Assembly: GCF_030159595.1 (NCBI RefSeq)
Contig: NZ_BSKJ01000012.1
Coordinates: 62,001-126,000, forward strand
Reading direction: 5' to 3'
Source: Pseudomonas putida
Lineage (GTDB): Bacteria > Pseudomonadota > Gammaproteobacteria > Pseudomonadales > Pseudomonadaceae
Length of the DNA: 64,000 nt
The notes below the pieces were generated by a model, which searched no databases, had not been told where the DNA came from, and worked only from the letters and a program-made list of their open reading frames with translations. Shown in pieces: positions 7,787-15,892 of this stretch (position 1 is its first letter; every line of letters begins with the position of its first letter). Made by a program: the position numbers and the translations under genes.

Positions 7787-7816
7787 GGACGACTCCGGGG
7801 CGGGCTGGAAGGTTGA

Positions 7817-7829
7817 GTTATGTTATAAC
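7817..7829 (-). promoter_or_regulatory. Zur-like operator of the DUF2796-ABC operon
   Basis: GTTAT-GTT-ATAAC is a perfect 5-3-5 inverted repeat that resembles the GTTATnnnATAAC core of gamma-proteobacterial Zur boxes. It lies about 30 bases before the DUF2796 ATG in AT-rich DNA, where it would overlap the promoter, as expected of a repressor site. Confidence 0.65.
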
Positions 7830-7916
7830 AATTTTTCCGCGTGCCGCCAGCCCGCGTGGCGCAGGTTTCATGTTGCGGTAGCATGGGGGCATTGATCTGG
7901 GCTCAAGGAATGCATC

Positions 7917-8261
7917 ATGAGAATTCGCGGACAGATTGGTGAATGGCCGGTGGACCTGACCATTGAACTGGCGCCTGAGGAGTGGGCGCAGTTGGGGCGT
8001 CAGCTTGAGGTGCCGGCAATGGCACAGGTTACTGAGGCGGCTGCGGTGACATCGCCGCGCCAGGATGACGGGCAGTGGGCTGCGGCGCGTGAGGTGTTGC
8101 GCCTGGCGGGGCAGATGAGCGGGCCAGAGTTGCTGGAGCGGCTGGAGGGGCTGGCAGGGAGTACAGCAGCGGGCAAGCGGCTGCTGGTGCGCTTGCGGCA
8201 CAGCAGTGAGGTGAAGGTGGAAAGTGGCGTGGATGCGCCGGTCTATCACTGGATTGGGTGA
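7917..8261 (+). CDS. Small conserved protein of unknown function
   Basis: A 114-residue soluble protein that I do not recognise as a named family. It begins MRIRGQIGEWPVDLTIEL, has no signal peptide or membrane segment, and its second half is a leucine-rich helical stretch (LRLAGQMSGPELLERLEGLAG) followed by a short basic beta-like tail. An AAGGA ribosome site lies about 8 bases before the ATG. It is divergent from the zinc operon and convergent with the thioredoxin-TPR gene, so it is a single-gene unit. Its clean coding pattern suggests a real gene. Proximity to the Zur box is not enough to link it to zinc. Confidence 0.7.
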   Translation: MRIRGQIGEWPVDLTIELAPEEWAQLGRQLEVPAMAQVTEAAAVTSPRQDDGQWAAAREVLRLAGQMSGPELLERLEGLAGSTAAGKRLLVRLRHSSEVKVESGVDAPVYHWIG

Positions 8262-8275
8262 GGGGCCAGGAATTT

Positions 8276-8294
8276 GGGGCCGCAAAGCGGCCCC
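8276..8294. terminator. Stem-loop between convergent genes
   Basis: GGGGCCGC and GCGGCCCC form a perfect 8-bp stem with an AAA loop, 14 bases after the small unknown gene and just after the end of the minus-strand thioredoxin-like gene. There is no long T-run, so the terminator call is moderate. Confidence 0.55.
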
Positions 8295-8301
8295 GGCATT
8301 C

Positions 8302-9174
8302 TCAAAACATTGCCGCCGACAGCTTGCGACGGTAAACCCCAACCAACGGGTGATCACCACCCAGCAATTCGAACACCTGCAGCAACGCTTTCTGCGGCAG
8401 CCCGTTCTCGTAGCCGCGGTTGCGCTGGAACAGCTTCAACAACCCGTCCAGTGCCGCTTCATACTGCTGGCGTGCCAACTGCTGAATGCTCAGCTGGTAA
8501 GCGGCTTCATCGTCCAGCGGATTCTGTGCCAAGCGGCTTTTCAGGTCCGCCACTTCCGGCAGGCTGGCGGCCTGGCGCAGGAAGGTCAGCTGGGCCTTGG
8601 CGCCAGCCAGCGCGGCCTTGTGCTCATCCGTCTTGACCGCATCCAGCACCACCTGGGCCTCGCCCAGTTCACCGCGCTCGGCCAGGCAACGGGCATACAG
8701 GATCAGTGCTTCGGCGTTGCTGTTGTCCTCACCCAGCAGCGCCTGCAACAGCGCTTCGGCTTCGGCAAAGCGGCTTTCGGCAAACAGCGCCTTGGCCTGC
8801 TCCAGCGGCGATGCAGCAGGTGCGGCGGGCATCTGCACATGCGGTTCGAGCATGGCGCGAATCGCCGACTCTGGCTGGGCACCGGCAAAGCCGTCTACCG
8901 GCTGGCCATCCTTGAACAGCACCACGGTCGGCAGGCTGCGGATGCCGAACTGGGCAACCACCTGTTGCTCCACGTCGCAGTTGATCTTGGCCAGCAGCAA
9001 CTCGCCCTGGTAACCCTCGGCGATCTTGGCCAGCAATGGCATCAGCGCCTTGCACGGCGCACACCACTCGGCCCAGAAGTCCACCAGCACCGGCTTGTGG
9101 AAGGAGTTCTCGATCACCAGTTGCTGGAAGGTGGCATCGGTGGCGTCGAAAATGTAAGGCGTGTCTTGGGTCAT
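8302..9174 (-). CDS. Thioredoxin-TPR co-chaperone (YbbN/CnoX-like)
   Basis: A 290-residue protein with an N-terminal thioredoxin domain (residues about 8-110) and a C-terminal TPR-like helical region (about 125-290). The active-site motif is WCAPC (Cys38/Cys41) with cis-Pro in SLPTVV. In E. coli YbbN/CnoX the motif is redox-dead, but here both cysteines are kept, so thiol-disulfide activity is possible. CnoX proteins hold clients during oxidative stress and pass them to GroEL and DnaK. The gene stands alone, 31 bases before the next minus-strand stop, and may be read with the upstream methyltransferase. Confidence 0.85.
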   Translation of the reverse strand: MTQDTPYIFDATDATFQQLVIENSFHKPVLVDFWAEWCAPCKALMPLLAKIAEGYQGELLLAKINCDVEQQVVAQFGIRSLPTVVLFKDGQPVDGFAGAQPESAIRAMLEPHVQMPAAPAASPLEQAKALFAESRFAEAEALLQALLGEDNSNAEALILYARCLAERGELGEAQVVLDAVKTDEHKAALAGAKAQLTFLRQAASLPEVADLKSRLAQNPLDDEAAYQLSIQQLARQQYEAALDGLLKLFQRNRGYENGLPQKALLQVFELLGGDHPLVGVYRRKLSAAMF

Positions 9175-9205
9175 CGCGACTCTCGCAAACTCGTGTATGG
9201 CACCA

Positions 9206-9865
9206 CTATAAGGTGTCGCGGCTGGCGTGGTACAGGCTGACCCGGCGGAATTCGTGCGGCTCGGCGAGGTCTGGCAGTGTCAGCGCTTCGAGCACGCCCA
9301 GTTGCTGGTACAGCGGATGGCTGAAGTCGCGTACCCGCGAGTCGGCCACCAGCGCCTGGCGGCCGCGGTCGAGGAACGCATCCAGCAGCGGCAGGTTGGC
9401 GCGGTCGTACAGCACATCGGCAACCAGAATCAGGTCGAAGCGGTCGTCTTCGGCAAAAAAGTCGTTGCTGTAGCCCAGTTCAACCCCGTTCAGCGCGGCA
9501 TTGGCGCGGCAGGCATCGAGGGCCAGCGGGTCGAGGTCGCAGGCCACCACTTCCAGTGCGCCGGCACGCGCGGCGGCAATGCCGGCGATACCGGAGCCGG
9601 CGCCGAAGTCCAGCACGCGCTTGCCTGCCACCCATTCCGGGCGTTCGGCCAGGTAACGGGCCATGGCCAAGCCGCTGGCCCAGCAAAAGCTCCAGTAGGG
9701 CGGCTCTTCAAGAATGCGGCGGGTTTCTTCGCTGCTGAAGGCGCGGTCCATGTTCTGCTCGTCGATCAGCCACAGCTTCAGGTCGCAGCCGGGCAGCTCG
9801 CTGACCACCAGGCGCGCTTCGCCGATCAGGCCGCTGAGGGCCTGTTGCAGGGCAAGTGGCGGCAC
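9206..9865 (-). CDS. Class I SAM-dependent methyltransferase (PrmA/ETFBKMT-like)
   Basis: A 219-residue methyltransferase. Motif I is VLDFGAGSGIAGIAAARAG (about residue 83), followed by the acidic residue of motif II (ACDLD), and DLILVADVLYD, which matches the lysine methyltransferase group related to PrmA and mammalian ETFBKMT. The likely substrate is therefore a protein lysine, but it is not proven. It starts with GTG at 9865 directly after the TAA of the upstream lipoprotein gene, so the two are co-translated. It lies next to the thioredoxin-like gene in a syntenic Pseudomonas cluster. Confidence 0.8.
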   Translation of the reverse strand: MPPLALQQALSGLIGEARLVVSELPGCDLKLWLIDEQNMDRAFSSEETRRILEEPPYWSFCWASGLAMARYLAERPEWVAGKRVLDFGAGSGIAGIAAARAGALEVVACDLDPLALDACRANAALNGVELGYSNDFFAEDDRFDLILVADVLYDRANLPLLDAFLDRGRQALVADSRVRDFSHPLYQQLGVLEALTLPDLAEPHEFRRVSLYHASRDTL

Positions 9866-10318
9866 TTAAGGCGCCTTCTCGAAACGCAGCGGGCCGGTGG
9901 CCTGGGTCTGGGCTTGGGTAATACGCACCGGTGGCAGGTGCATGATCAGCTGGCCGGAGCTGCTGGCGCGGCCGCGCAACTCTACCCGGGCGCCGGCTGG
10001 GAAGGCCTCGGGGTTGAAACGCAGGTGATAGGGCAGGGCCTGGCCGGTGCCGGTCAGGTTGCTGCTGGCCAGCAGGCGTTGCGGGCGGTCGCGTTCATCG
10101 ATCACCAGCAAGGCCAGCTCCACGTCGGCACCGGCCGGGATTTCCAGCAAGGTGCCGCTCAGTTCGCGCTGGTAGGCCGGCAGCGGGCCCAGTACTTCGG
10201 CCGGTTTGGCCGAGCGGCTTGGCGTGGGCGCCGGGGGCGTATCGGTCTTCGGCCTGTCGCTGCCGCAGGCGGCGAGCAGGGCGGCGCAGCACAGCACGAC
10301 GAGCGCTCGGTAATGCAT
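9866..10318 (-). CDS. YbaY/YscW-family lipoprotein
   Basis: A 150-residue lipoprotein. The signal peptide MHYRALVVLCCAALLAACGS has a lipobox (LAAC) with the lipidated Cys near residue 18. After a Pro/Thr-rich linker comes the YbaY/YscW beta domain (LSGTLLEIPAGADVELALL ... PYHLRFNPEAFPAG). YscW is the pilotin of type III secretins, but housekeeping YbaY proteins have no clear function. The start at 10318 is supported by AAGGA eight bases upstream; longer versions overlap nrdR. It is head-to-head with nrdR and followed without a gap by the methyltransferase. Confidence 0.82.
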   Translation of the reverse strand: MHYRALVVLCCAALLAACGSDRPKTDTPPAPTPSRSAKPAEVLGPLPAYQRELSGTLLEIPAGADVELALLVIDERDRPQRLLASSNLTGTGQALPYHLRFNPEAFPAGARVELRGRASSSGQLIMHLPPVRITQAQTQATGPLRFEKAP

Positions 10319-10424
10319 GGGGTAGTCCTTCGCGGGCAGATTTCCCATGGATGTTAACCCCTTTGGCTTGTCTTGCCAGTGCAATGCGCTACCATGGCCC
10401 TCCCTTTTTTTGTTGCCTGCCACC

Positions 10425-10889
10425 ATGCACTGTCCCTTTTGCGGTGCCAACGACACCAAGGTCATCGACTCTCGCCTCGTCGCCGAGGGCGAGCAGGTGC
10501 GCCGCCGCCGCGAATGCGTGGCCTGTGGCGAGCGCTTCACCACCTTCGAAACCGCCGAGCTGGTGCTGCCCCGGCTGATCAAGCAGGACGGCACACGCCA
10601 GCCCTTCGACGAAGACAAGCTGCGTGCCGGCATGCAACGGGCCCTGGAAAAGCGCCCGGTCAGCGTCGAGCGCCTGGAAGCGGCACTGGCGCACATCAAG
10701 AGCCGGCTGCGGGCCACTGGCGAGCGCGAAGTGAAATCGCTGGTGGTGGGTGAACTGGTCATGGCCGAGCTGCGCAAGCTCGACGAAGTGGCCTATATCC
10801 GCTTTGCCTCGGTCTACCGGCGCTTCCAGGACCTGGACGAGTTCCGCGAAGAAATCGACCGCCTGGCCCGTGAGCCGGCTAAAGAGTGA
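10425..10889 (+). CDS. nrdR: Ribonucleotide reductase repressor NrdR
   Basis: A 154-residue regulator of full family length. The N-terminal zinc ribbon uses Cys3, Cys6, Cys31 and Cys34, followed by the RRRR basic patch and an ATP-cone domain (about 50-140). NrdR binds ATP/dATP and represses ribonucleotide reductase genes. The ATG at 10425 is exact, since it places MHCPFCG at the N-terminus. It is the first gene of the nrdR-ribD-ribE-ribBX-ribH-nusB cluster common to proteobacteria. The downstream ribD ATG follows the stop by two bases. Confidence 0.97.
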   Translation: MHCPFCGANDTKVIDSRLVAEGEQVRRRRECVACGERFTTFETAELVLPRLIKQDGTRQPFDEDKLRAGMQRALEKRPVSVERLEAALAHIKSRLRATGEREVKSLVVGELVMAELRKLDEVAYIRFASVYRRFQDLDEFREEIDRLAREPAKE

Positions 10890-10891
10890 AC

Positions 10892-12022
10892 ATGCCCAGC
10901 CAAGCCGCCATCCTTGACGCCCACTACATGGCCCGCGCGCTGGAACTGGCGCGCAAGGGCCAGTACACCACTCACCCCAACCCGCGCGTAGGCTGCGTCA
11001 TCGTGCGCGATGGCGAAGTGGTCGGTGAAGGCTGGCATGTGCGCGCCGGCGAGCCGCATGCCGAAGTGCATGCCCTGCGCCAGGCCGGTGAGCGTGCCCG
11101 TGGCGCTTGTGCCTATGTCACCCTGGAGCCGTGCAGCCACCATGGGCGGACGCCGCCGTGTGCCGAGGCGCTGGTCAAGGCCGGCGTGGCGCGGGTGGTG
11201 GCAGCCATGCAGGACCCTAACCCGCAGGTGGCGGGGCAGGGCCTGCGGCGGCTGGCCGAGGCCGGCATCGAAGTGGCAAGTGGCGTACTCGAAGTCGAGG
11301 CCCGTGCACTCAACCCGGGCTTTCTCAAGCGCATGGAACATGGCCTGCCGTTCGTGCGTGCCAAGTTGGCCATGAGCCTGGACGGCCGCACGGCCATGGC
11401 CAGTGGCGAAAGCCAGTGGATCACTGGCCCGGCAGCCCGCTCGGCGGTGCAGCGCCTGCGCGCCCGCTCCAGTGTGGTGCTGACCAGCGCTGCCAGCGTG
11501 CTGGCCGACAACGCCCGCATGACCGTGCGCGGCGCTGAGCTGGGCCTGGATACCGAAACCACCACCTTGGCACTCAGCCGTACGCCGCTGCGTGTGCTGG
11601 TCGATGGCCGCCTGCGCCTGCCACTGGATGCGCCGTTCTTCCAGGCCGGCCCGGCACTGGTGGTGACCGCTGTCGCAGATGACCCGCGCTATGCCGCTGC
11701 CGGCCACGAATTGTTGAGCCTGCCGGGTGACAATGGCCAGGTCGACCTACCGGCGCTGCTGCACGCCCTGGCGGCCCGAGGCGTCAACGAAATCCTGCTG
11801 GAAGCCGGTGCCGGCCTGGTCGGCGCTTTTGCCCGCCAAGGCCTGGTCGACGAGTACCAGCTGTTCGTCGCCGGCACGTTCCTCGGCTCCCACGCTCGCC
11901 CGTTGCTGGACTGGCCGCTGGACAAGATGAGCGAAGCGCCGCGATTGAAAATTACCGAAATGCGCGCAGTGGGCGATGACTGGCGGGTCACGGCCATCCC
12001 CCTGCCGGCGCCCGGCGTATAA
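10892..12022 (+). CDS. ribD: Riboflavin biosynthesis deaminase/reductase RibD
   Basis: A bifunctional 376-residue enzyme of riboflavin synthesis. The N-terminal deaminase domain shows HAE (residues 57-59) and the zinc motif PCSHHGRTPPC with Cys81 and Cys90. The C-terminal reductase domain (about 150-370) starts at FVRAKLAMSLDGRTA. It deaminates and then reduces the pyrimidine intermediate made from GTP. ATG 10892 is preferred, with AAAGAG seven bases upstream; a GTG six bases earlier overlaps nrdR. Co-directional with ribE, 42 bases downstream. Confidence 0.97.
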   Translation: MPSQAAILDAHYMARALELARKGQYTTHPNPRVGCVIVRDGEVVGEGWHVRAGEPHAEVHALRQAGERARGACAYVTLEPCSHHGRTPPCAEALVKAGVARVVAAMQDPNPQVAGQGLRRLAEAGIEVASGVLEVEARALNPGFLKRMEHGLPFVRAKLAMSLDGRTAMASGESQWITGPAARSAVQRLRARSSVVLTSAASVLADNARMTVRGAELGLDTETTTLALSRTPLRVLVDGRLRLPLDAPFFQAGPALVVTAVADDPRYAAAGHELLSLPGDNGQVDLPALLHALAARGVNEILLEAGAGLVGAFARQGLVDEYQLFVAGTFLGSHARPLLDWPLDKMSEAPRLKITEMRAVGDDWRVTAIPLPAPGV

Positions 12023-12064
12023 TGCCGGGCTTGCCCCGTGCAAACCGTTTTTGAGGAAGACCCC

Positions 12065-12730
12065 ATGTTCACCGGCATCATCGAATCCATCGGCACCATC
12101 CGCAGCCTCACCCCCAAAGGTGGCGACGTGCGCGTCTACGTCGAAACCGGCAAGCTCGACCTGGGTGACGTCAAGCTCGGTGACAGCATCGCCGTCAACG
12201 GTGTGTGCCTGACCGCTGTAGAGCTGCCGGGCGATGGCTTCTGGGCCGACGTCAGCGTCGAAACCCTCAAGCGCACCGCGTTCATCGACCTCAAGAGCGG
12301 CAGCAAGGTCAACCTGGAAAAGGCCCTGACCCCAACCACCCGCCTGGGTGGTCACCTGGTCAGCGGTCATGTCGACGGGGTCGGCGAAATCATCTCGCGC
12401 AGCGATAACGCCCGCGCCATCCAGTTCCGTGTGCGTGCACCCAAGGAACTGGCCAAGTACATCGCCCACAAGGGTTCGATCACCGTCGACGGCACCAGCC
12501 TGACGGTCAATGAGGTCAATGGCGCCGAGTTCGAGCTGACCATTGTCCCGCACACCCTGTCCGAAACCATCATGGCCGACTACCGCGCAGGGCGTCGGGT
12601 AAACCTTGAGGTCGACCTGCTGGCCCGATACCTGGAGCGCTTGCTGCTGGGTGACAAGGCTGCCGAACCGAGCAAGGGCAGTGGCATTACCGAAAGCTTC
12701 CTGGCCGCCAACGGCTTCTTGAAATCCTGA
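12065..12730 (+). CDS. ribE: Riboflavin synthase, alpha chain
   Basis: A 221-residue riboflavin synthase with two tandem lumazine-binding barrels. The first begins MFTGIIESIG and holds SIAVNGVCLTA; the second repeats as KGSITVDGTSLTVN near residue 140. It dismutates two molecules of 6,7-dimethyl-8-ribityllumazine to riboflavin. The start at 12065 has GAGGAAG seven bases upstream and gives the canonical MFTGI N-terminus. It is the third gene of the rib cluster, 18 bases before the start of ribBX. The name ribC is used in some Pseudomonas annotations. Confidence 0.96.
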   Translation: MFTGIIESIGTIRSLTPKGGDVRVYVETGKLDLGDVKLGDSIAVNGVCLTAVELPGDGFWADVSVETLKRTAFIDLKSGSKVNLEKALTPTTRLGGHLVSGHVDGVGEIISRSDNARAIQFRVRAPKELAKYIAHKGSITVDGTSLTVNEVNGAEFELTIVPHTLSETIMADYRAGRRVNLEVDLLARYLERLLLGDKAAEPSKGSGITESFLAANGFLKS

Positions 12731-12748
12731 TTGAGAAGGGGGTGCCGC

Positions 12749-13840
12749 GTGGCGCTCAACAGCATCGAAGAACTGGTCGAAGACATCCGCCAGGGCAAAA
12801 TGGTCATCCTCATGGATGACGAAGACCGCGAGAACGAAGGCGACATCATCATGGCAGCCGAATGCTGCCTGCCCGAGCACATCAATTTCATGGCCAAGCA
12901 CGCCCGTGGCCTGATCTGCATGCCGATGACCCGCGAGCGTTGTGAAACGCTGAAGCTGCCGCTGATGGCACCGCGCAACGGCTCGGGCTTCGGCACCAAG
13001 TTCACCGTGTCGATCGAGGCCGCCGAAGGCGTCACCACCGGCATCTCCGCCGCCGACCGTGCACGCACCGTGCAGGCCGCTGCCGCCAAGGATGCCAAGG
13101 CCGAAGACATCGTCAGCCCTGGCCACATCTTCCCGCTGATGGCCCAGCCCGGCGGTACCTTGGCCCGCGCTGGCCACACCGAAGCTGCTTGCGACCTGGC
13201 GCGCATGGCCGGTTTCGAGCCAAGCGGCGTGATCTGCGAAGTGATGAACGATGACGGCACCATGTCGCGCCGCGCTGAACTGGAAGTGTTCGCTGCCGAA
13301 CACGGCCTGAAGATCGGCACCATCGCTGACCTGATCCACTACCGCATGATCCACGAGCGCACCGTGCAGCGTGTTTCCGAGCAGCCGGTGGAGAGCGAGC
13401 TGGGCGAGTTCAACCTGGTCACCTACCGCGACGCGGTGGAAGGCGACGTGCACCTGGCCTTGACCCTGGGCAAGATCTGCGCCGAAGAGCCGACCCTGGT
13501 GCGTGTGCACAACATGGACCCACTGCGTGACCTGCTGCTGGTCAAGCAGCCGGGCCGCTGGAGCCTGCGTGCTGCCATGGCCGCGGTGGCCGAGGCCGGC
13601 AGCGGCGTGGTCTTGCTGCTGGGCCACCCACTGGACGGCGACGTGCTGCTGGCGCACATCCGTGAAAGCGCGGGCGATGCACCGGCCAAGGCACCGACCA
13701 CCTACAGCACCGTGGGTGCCGGTTCGCAGATCCTGCGTGACCTCGGTGTGCGCAAGATGCGCCTGATGAGTTCGCCGATGAAGTTCAACGCGATATCCGG
13801 ATTCGATCTGGAAGTTGTAGAATATGTGCCCTCCGAGTGA
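12749..13840 (+). CDS. ribBA: DHBP synthase fused to a degenerate GTP cyclohydrolase II-like domain (RibBX type)
   Basis: A 363-residue fusion. The N-terminal half (1-205) is 3,4-dihydroxy-2-butanone-4-phosphate synthase with the acidic loop DDEDRENEGD and the SPGHIFPL and RAGHTEA blocks. The C-terminal half follows the RibA fold, but the three zinc cysteines of a true cyclohydrolase (C-x10-C-x-C) are missing, so it should not open GTP; it matches what has been called RibBX. The GTG start at 12749 has AAGGGGG upstream. A complete ribA and a second ribB occur elsewhere in the window, so this gene is redundant for both activities. Confidence 0.92.
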   Translation: MALNSIEELVEDIRQGKMVILMDDEDRENEGDIIMAAECCLPEHINFMAKHARGLICMPMTRERCETLKLPLMAPRNGSGFGTKFTVSIEAAEGVTTGISAADRARTVQAAAAKDAKAEDIVSPGHIFPLMAQPGGTLARAGHTEAACDLARMAGFEPSGVICEVMNDDGTMSRRAELEVFAAEHGLKIGTIADLIHYRMIHERTVQRVSEQPVESELGEFNLVTYRDAVEGDVHLALTLGKICAEEPTLVRVHNMDPLRDLLLVKQPGRWSLRAAMAAVAEAGSGVVLLLGHPLDGDVLLAHIRESAGDAPAKAPTTYSTVGAGSQILRDLGVRKMRLMSSPMKFNAISGFDLEVVEYVPSE

Positions 13841-13885
13841 CTTGAGGCGGCATTGACGCCCTCTGCTCGAGTCCAGACCCCTGTC

Positions 13886-13907
13886 GAGGCCGCTTGTATG
13901 CGGCCTC
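13886..13907 (+). other. Stem-loop between ribBX and ribH
   Basis: GAGGCCGC and GCGGCCTC form a perfect 8-bp stem with a TTGTAT loop in the 91-base gap before ribH. No T-run follows, so it is more likely a processing, stability or translation element than a full terminator. Confidence 0.5.
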
Positions 13908-13931
13908 GCTCTTGAAGATGAGAATATCGGA

Positions 13932-14408
13932 ATGACCCTGAAGACCATCGAAGGTACCTTCATCGCCCCCAAAGGTCGCTATGCTTTGGTGGTTGGCCGC
14001 TTCAACAGCTTCGTCGTCGAAAGCCTGGTAAGCGGTGCTGTTGATGCCCTGGTTCGCCACGGTGTCAGCGAAAGCGACATCACCATCATCCGTGCCCCGG
14101 GTGCATTCGAAATCCCGCTGGTGGCACAGAAGGTCGCCCAGCAAGGCGCCTACGACGCGATCATCGCCCTGGGCGCCGTGATCCGTGGTGGTACCCCGCA
14201 CTTTGAATATGTGGCGGGCGAATGCACCAAGGGCCTGGCCCAGGTGTCCATGGAGTTCGGTGTTCCGGTGGCCTTCGGCGTACTGACCGTCGACTCCATC
14301 GAACAAGCCATCGAGCGTTCCGGCACCAAAGCCGGCAACAAAGGTGCTGAAGCTGCCCTGTCCGCTCTGGAAATGGTCAGCCTGCTGGCGCAGTTGGAGG
14401 CCAAGTGA
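13932..14408 (+). CDS. ribH: 6,7-dimethyl-8-ribityllumazine synthase
   Basis: A 158-residue lumazine synthase. Family blocks are visible: VVGRFNSFVVESLV near the N-terminus, APGAFEIPL (about 55-65), LGAVIRGGTPHFEYV (about 77-91, with the catalytic His) and FGVLTVDSIEQA (about 115). It condenses the RibD product with dihydroxybutanone phosphate and assembles into pentamers or capsids. It follows ribBX after a 91-base gap with a hairpin, and its TGA overlaps the GTG of nusB by four bases, so nusB translation is coupled to it. Confidence 0.97.
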   Translation: MTLKTIEGTFIAPKGRYALVVGRFNSFVVESLVSGAVDALVRHGVSESDITIIRAPGAFEIPLVAQKVAQQGAYDAIIALGAVIRGGTPHFEYVAGECTKGLAQVSMEFGVPVAFGVLTVDSIEQAIERSGTKAGNKGAEAALSALEMVSLLAQLEAK

Positions 14409-14905
14409 TTAGCGACGAAAGCGATCGTTTCAACCCGCGCGATCCAAAACCTGCGGATGCCGGCAAGCCCTCGAAGAGCGCCAAGCGCCGCGAAGCCCGC
14501 AAGCTCGCGACCCAGGCACTTTATCAGTGGCACATGGCGCAGCATTCGCTGAACGAGATCGAAGCGCAGTTCCGGGTGGATAACGATTTCACCGACGTCG
14601 ACGGTGCCTATTTCCGTGAAATCCTGCATGGGGTTCCGGCAATCAAGGGCGAAATCGACAAGGCGCTGGTGCCGTGCATGACCATGGCGCTGGAAGAGCT
14701 CGACCCGGTCGAGCTGGCCGTGCTGCGTCTGTCCACCTGGGAGTTCATCAAGCGCGTCGACGTACCGTACCGCGTGGTGATCAACGAAGGTGTCGAGCTG
14801 GCCAAGGTCTTCGGTGCCACCGACGGCCACAAGTTCGTCAACGGCGTGCTGGACAAGCTGGCACCGTCGCTGCGTGAAGCCGAAGTCAAGGCGAACAAGC
14901 GCTGA
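14405..14905 (+). CDS. nusB: Transcription antitermination factor NusB
   Basis: A 166-residue NusB. The helical domain begins at SAKRREARKLATQALYQW and ends with the ATDGHKFVNGVLDKLAP block. NusB with NusE (S10) binds boxA RNA and supports rRNA antitermination. It starts with GTG at 14405 inside the last codons of ribH, with GGAGG eight bases upstream; the first 25 residues are a polar extension. The ribH-nusB-thiL order is conserved in gamma-proteobacteria. Confidence 0.96.
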   Translation: MISDESDRFNPRDPKPADAGKPSKSAKRREARKLATQALYQWHMAQHSLNEIEAQFRVDNDFTDVDGAYFREILHGVPAIKGEIDKALVPCMTMALEELDPVELAVLRLSTWEFIKRVDVPYRVVINEGVELAKVFGATDGHKFVNGVLDKLAPSLREAEVKANKR

Positions 14906-14923
14906 TTCTGGCGCTGCCGAGCC

Positions 14924-15892
14924 ATGGGTGAGTTCGAGCTGATCAACCATTACTTCGCCGCCGCGCCTTGTGCGCAGGGCGGCGAAGGCGTGGCCCTGGG
15001 TATCGGCGACGACTGCGCCCTGCTAGCCCTTCCCCCTGGTGAGCAACTGGCGGTGTCGACCGACACCCTGGTGGCCGGGGTGCATTTTCCCGCTGTTTGC
15101 GATCCGCTGCTGCTTGGCCAGCGTTCGTTGGCCGTGGCCGCCAGTGACCTGGCCGCCATGGGCGCGACCGCGATCGGCTTCACCCTCGCCCTGACCCTGC
15201 CTGACGTTGGCCCTGACTGGCTGGCGGCCTATGCCGACGGCCTCAGTCGCATGGCCCACCGTTGCCGCATGAGCCTGATCGGGGGTGATACCACCCGAGG
15301 CCCGCTGAGCATCACCGTCACCGTGTTTGGTCGCGTACCGGCAGGCCAGGCGTTGCGCCGTAGCGGTGCGCGCCCAGGCGACCTGCTGTGCGTCGGCGGT
15401 GTGCTGGGCAAGGCGGCCGGCGCGCTGCCACTGGTGTTGGGTGAACGCGAGGCACCTGCCGAGCAGGCCGAGCCGCTGCTGGCCCATTACTGGTCGCCAA
15501 TGCCGCAGCTCACCCTCGGAGCGCTGTTGCGTGGCCGGGCCACGGCGGCGCTGGACATATCCGACGGGCTGCTCGCTGATTGCGGGCACATCGCCAAGGC
15601 GTCCGGTGTTGCGCTGGAGGTGAACCTGGCCCAGGTGCCAGTGTCTCCTGCTGTAGAGGCGTTCCTCGGGCGTGAAGCGGCGGTGCAGGCTGCCCTTGCC
15701 GGCGGCGACGATTATGTACTGGCGTTCACCCTGCCGCCTGAGGCGCTTGCGCCGTTGGCTGACCTTGGTTTCATCGAGGTGCATACCATTGGCCGTGTGC
15801 TCGAAGGGCAGGGCGTGACTTTGCGCGACGCGCAGGGCCAGGACATCACCCCCGTTCAGCGGGGCTATCAACACTTTAGGGAGACACCGTGA
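14924..15892 (+). CDS. thiL: Thiamine-monophosphate kinase
   Basis: A 322-residue ThiL of usual length. Family motifs are GEFELI at the start, GIGDDCALL (about 27), VSTDTLVAGVHF (about 45), SDLAAMGA (about 70), MSLIGGDTTRGPLSI (about 115) and DISDGLLAD (about 210). It phosphorylates thiamine monophosphate to the diphosphate cofactor, which the E1 acetoin dehydrogenase and Dxs in this window require. It follows nusB by 18 bases, and its stop overlaps the pgpA start by four bases (GTGA). Confidence 0.96.
   Translation: MGEFELINHYFAAAPCAQGGEGVALGIGDDCALLALPPGEQLAVSTDTLVAGVHFPAVCDPLLLGQRSLAVAASDLAAMGATAIGFTLALTLPDVGPDWLAAYADGLSRMAHRCRMSLIGGDTTRGPLSITVTVFGRVPAGQALRRSGARPGDLLCVGGVLGKAAGALPLVLGEREAPAEQAEPLLAHYWSPMPQLTLGALLRGRATAALDISDGLLADCGHIAKASGVALEVNLAQVPVSPAVEAFLGREAAVQAALAGGDDYVLAFTLPPEALAPLADLGFIEVHTIGRVLEGQGVTLRDAQGQDITPVQRGYQHFRETP

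Noticed and set aside
10886..10891. GTG at 10886 as the ribD start
   Set aside because: It overlaps nrdR, and ATG 10892 has better spacing to AAAGAG.
11747..13972. A 741-codon minus-strand open frame
   Set aside because: It is the shadow of ribD, ribE and ribBX on the other strand, with His/Gln/Ala-rich translation.
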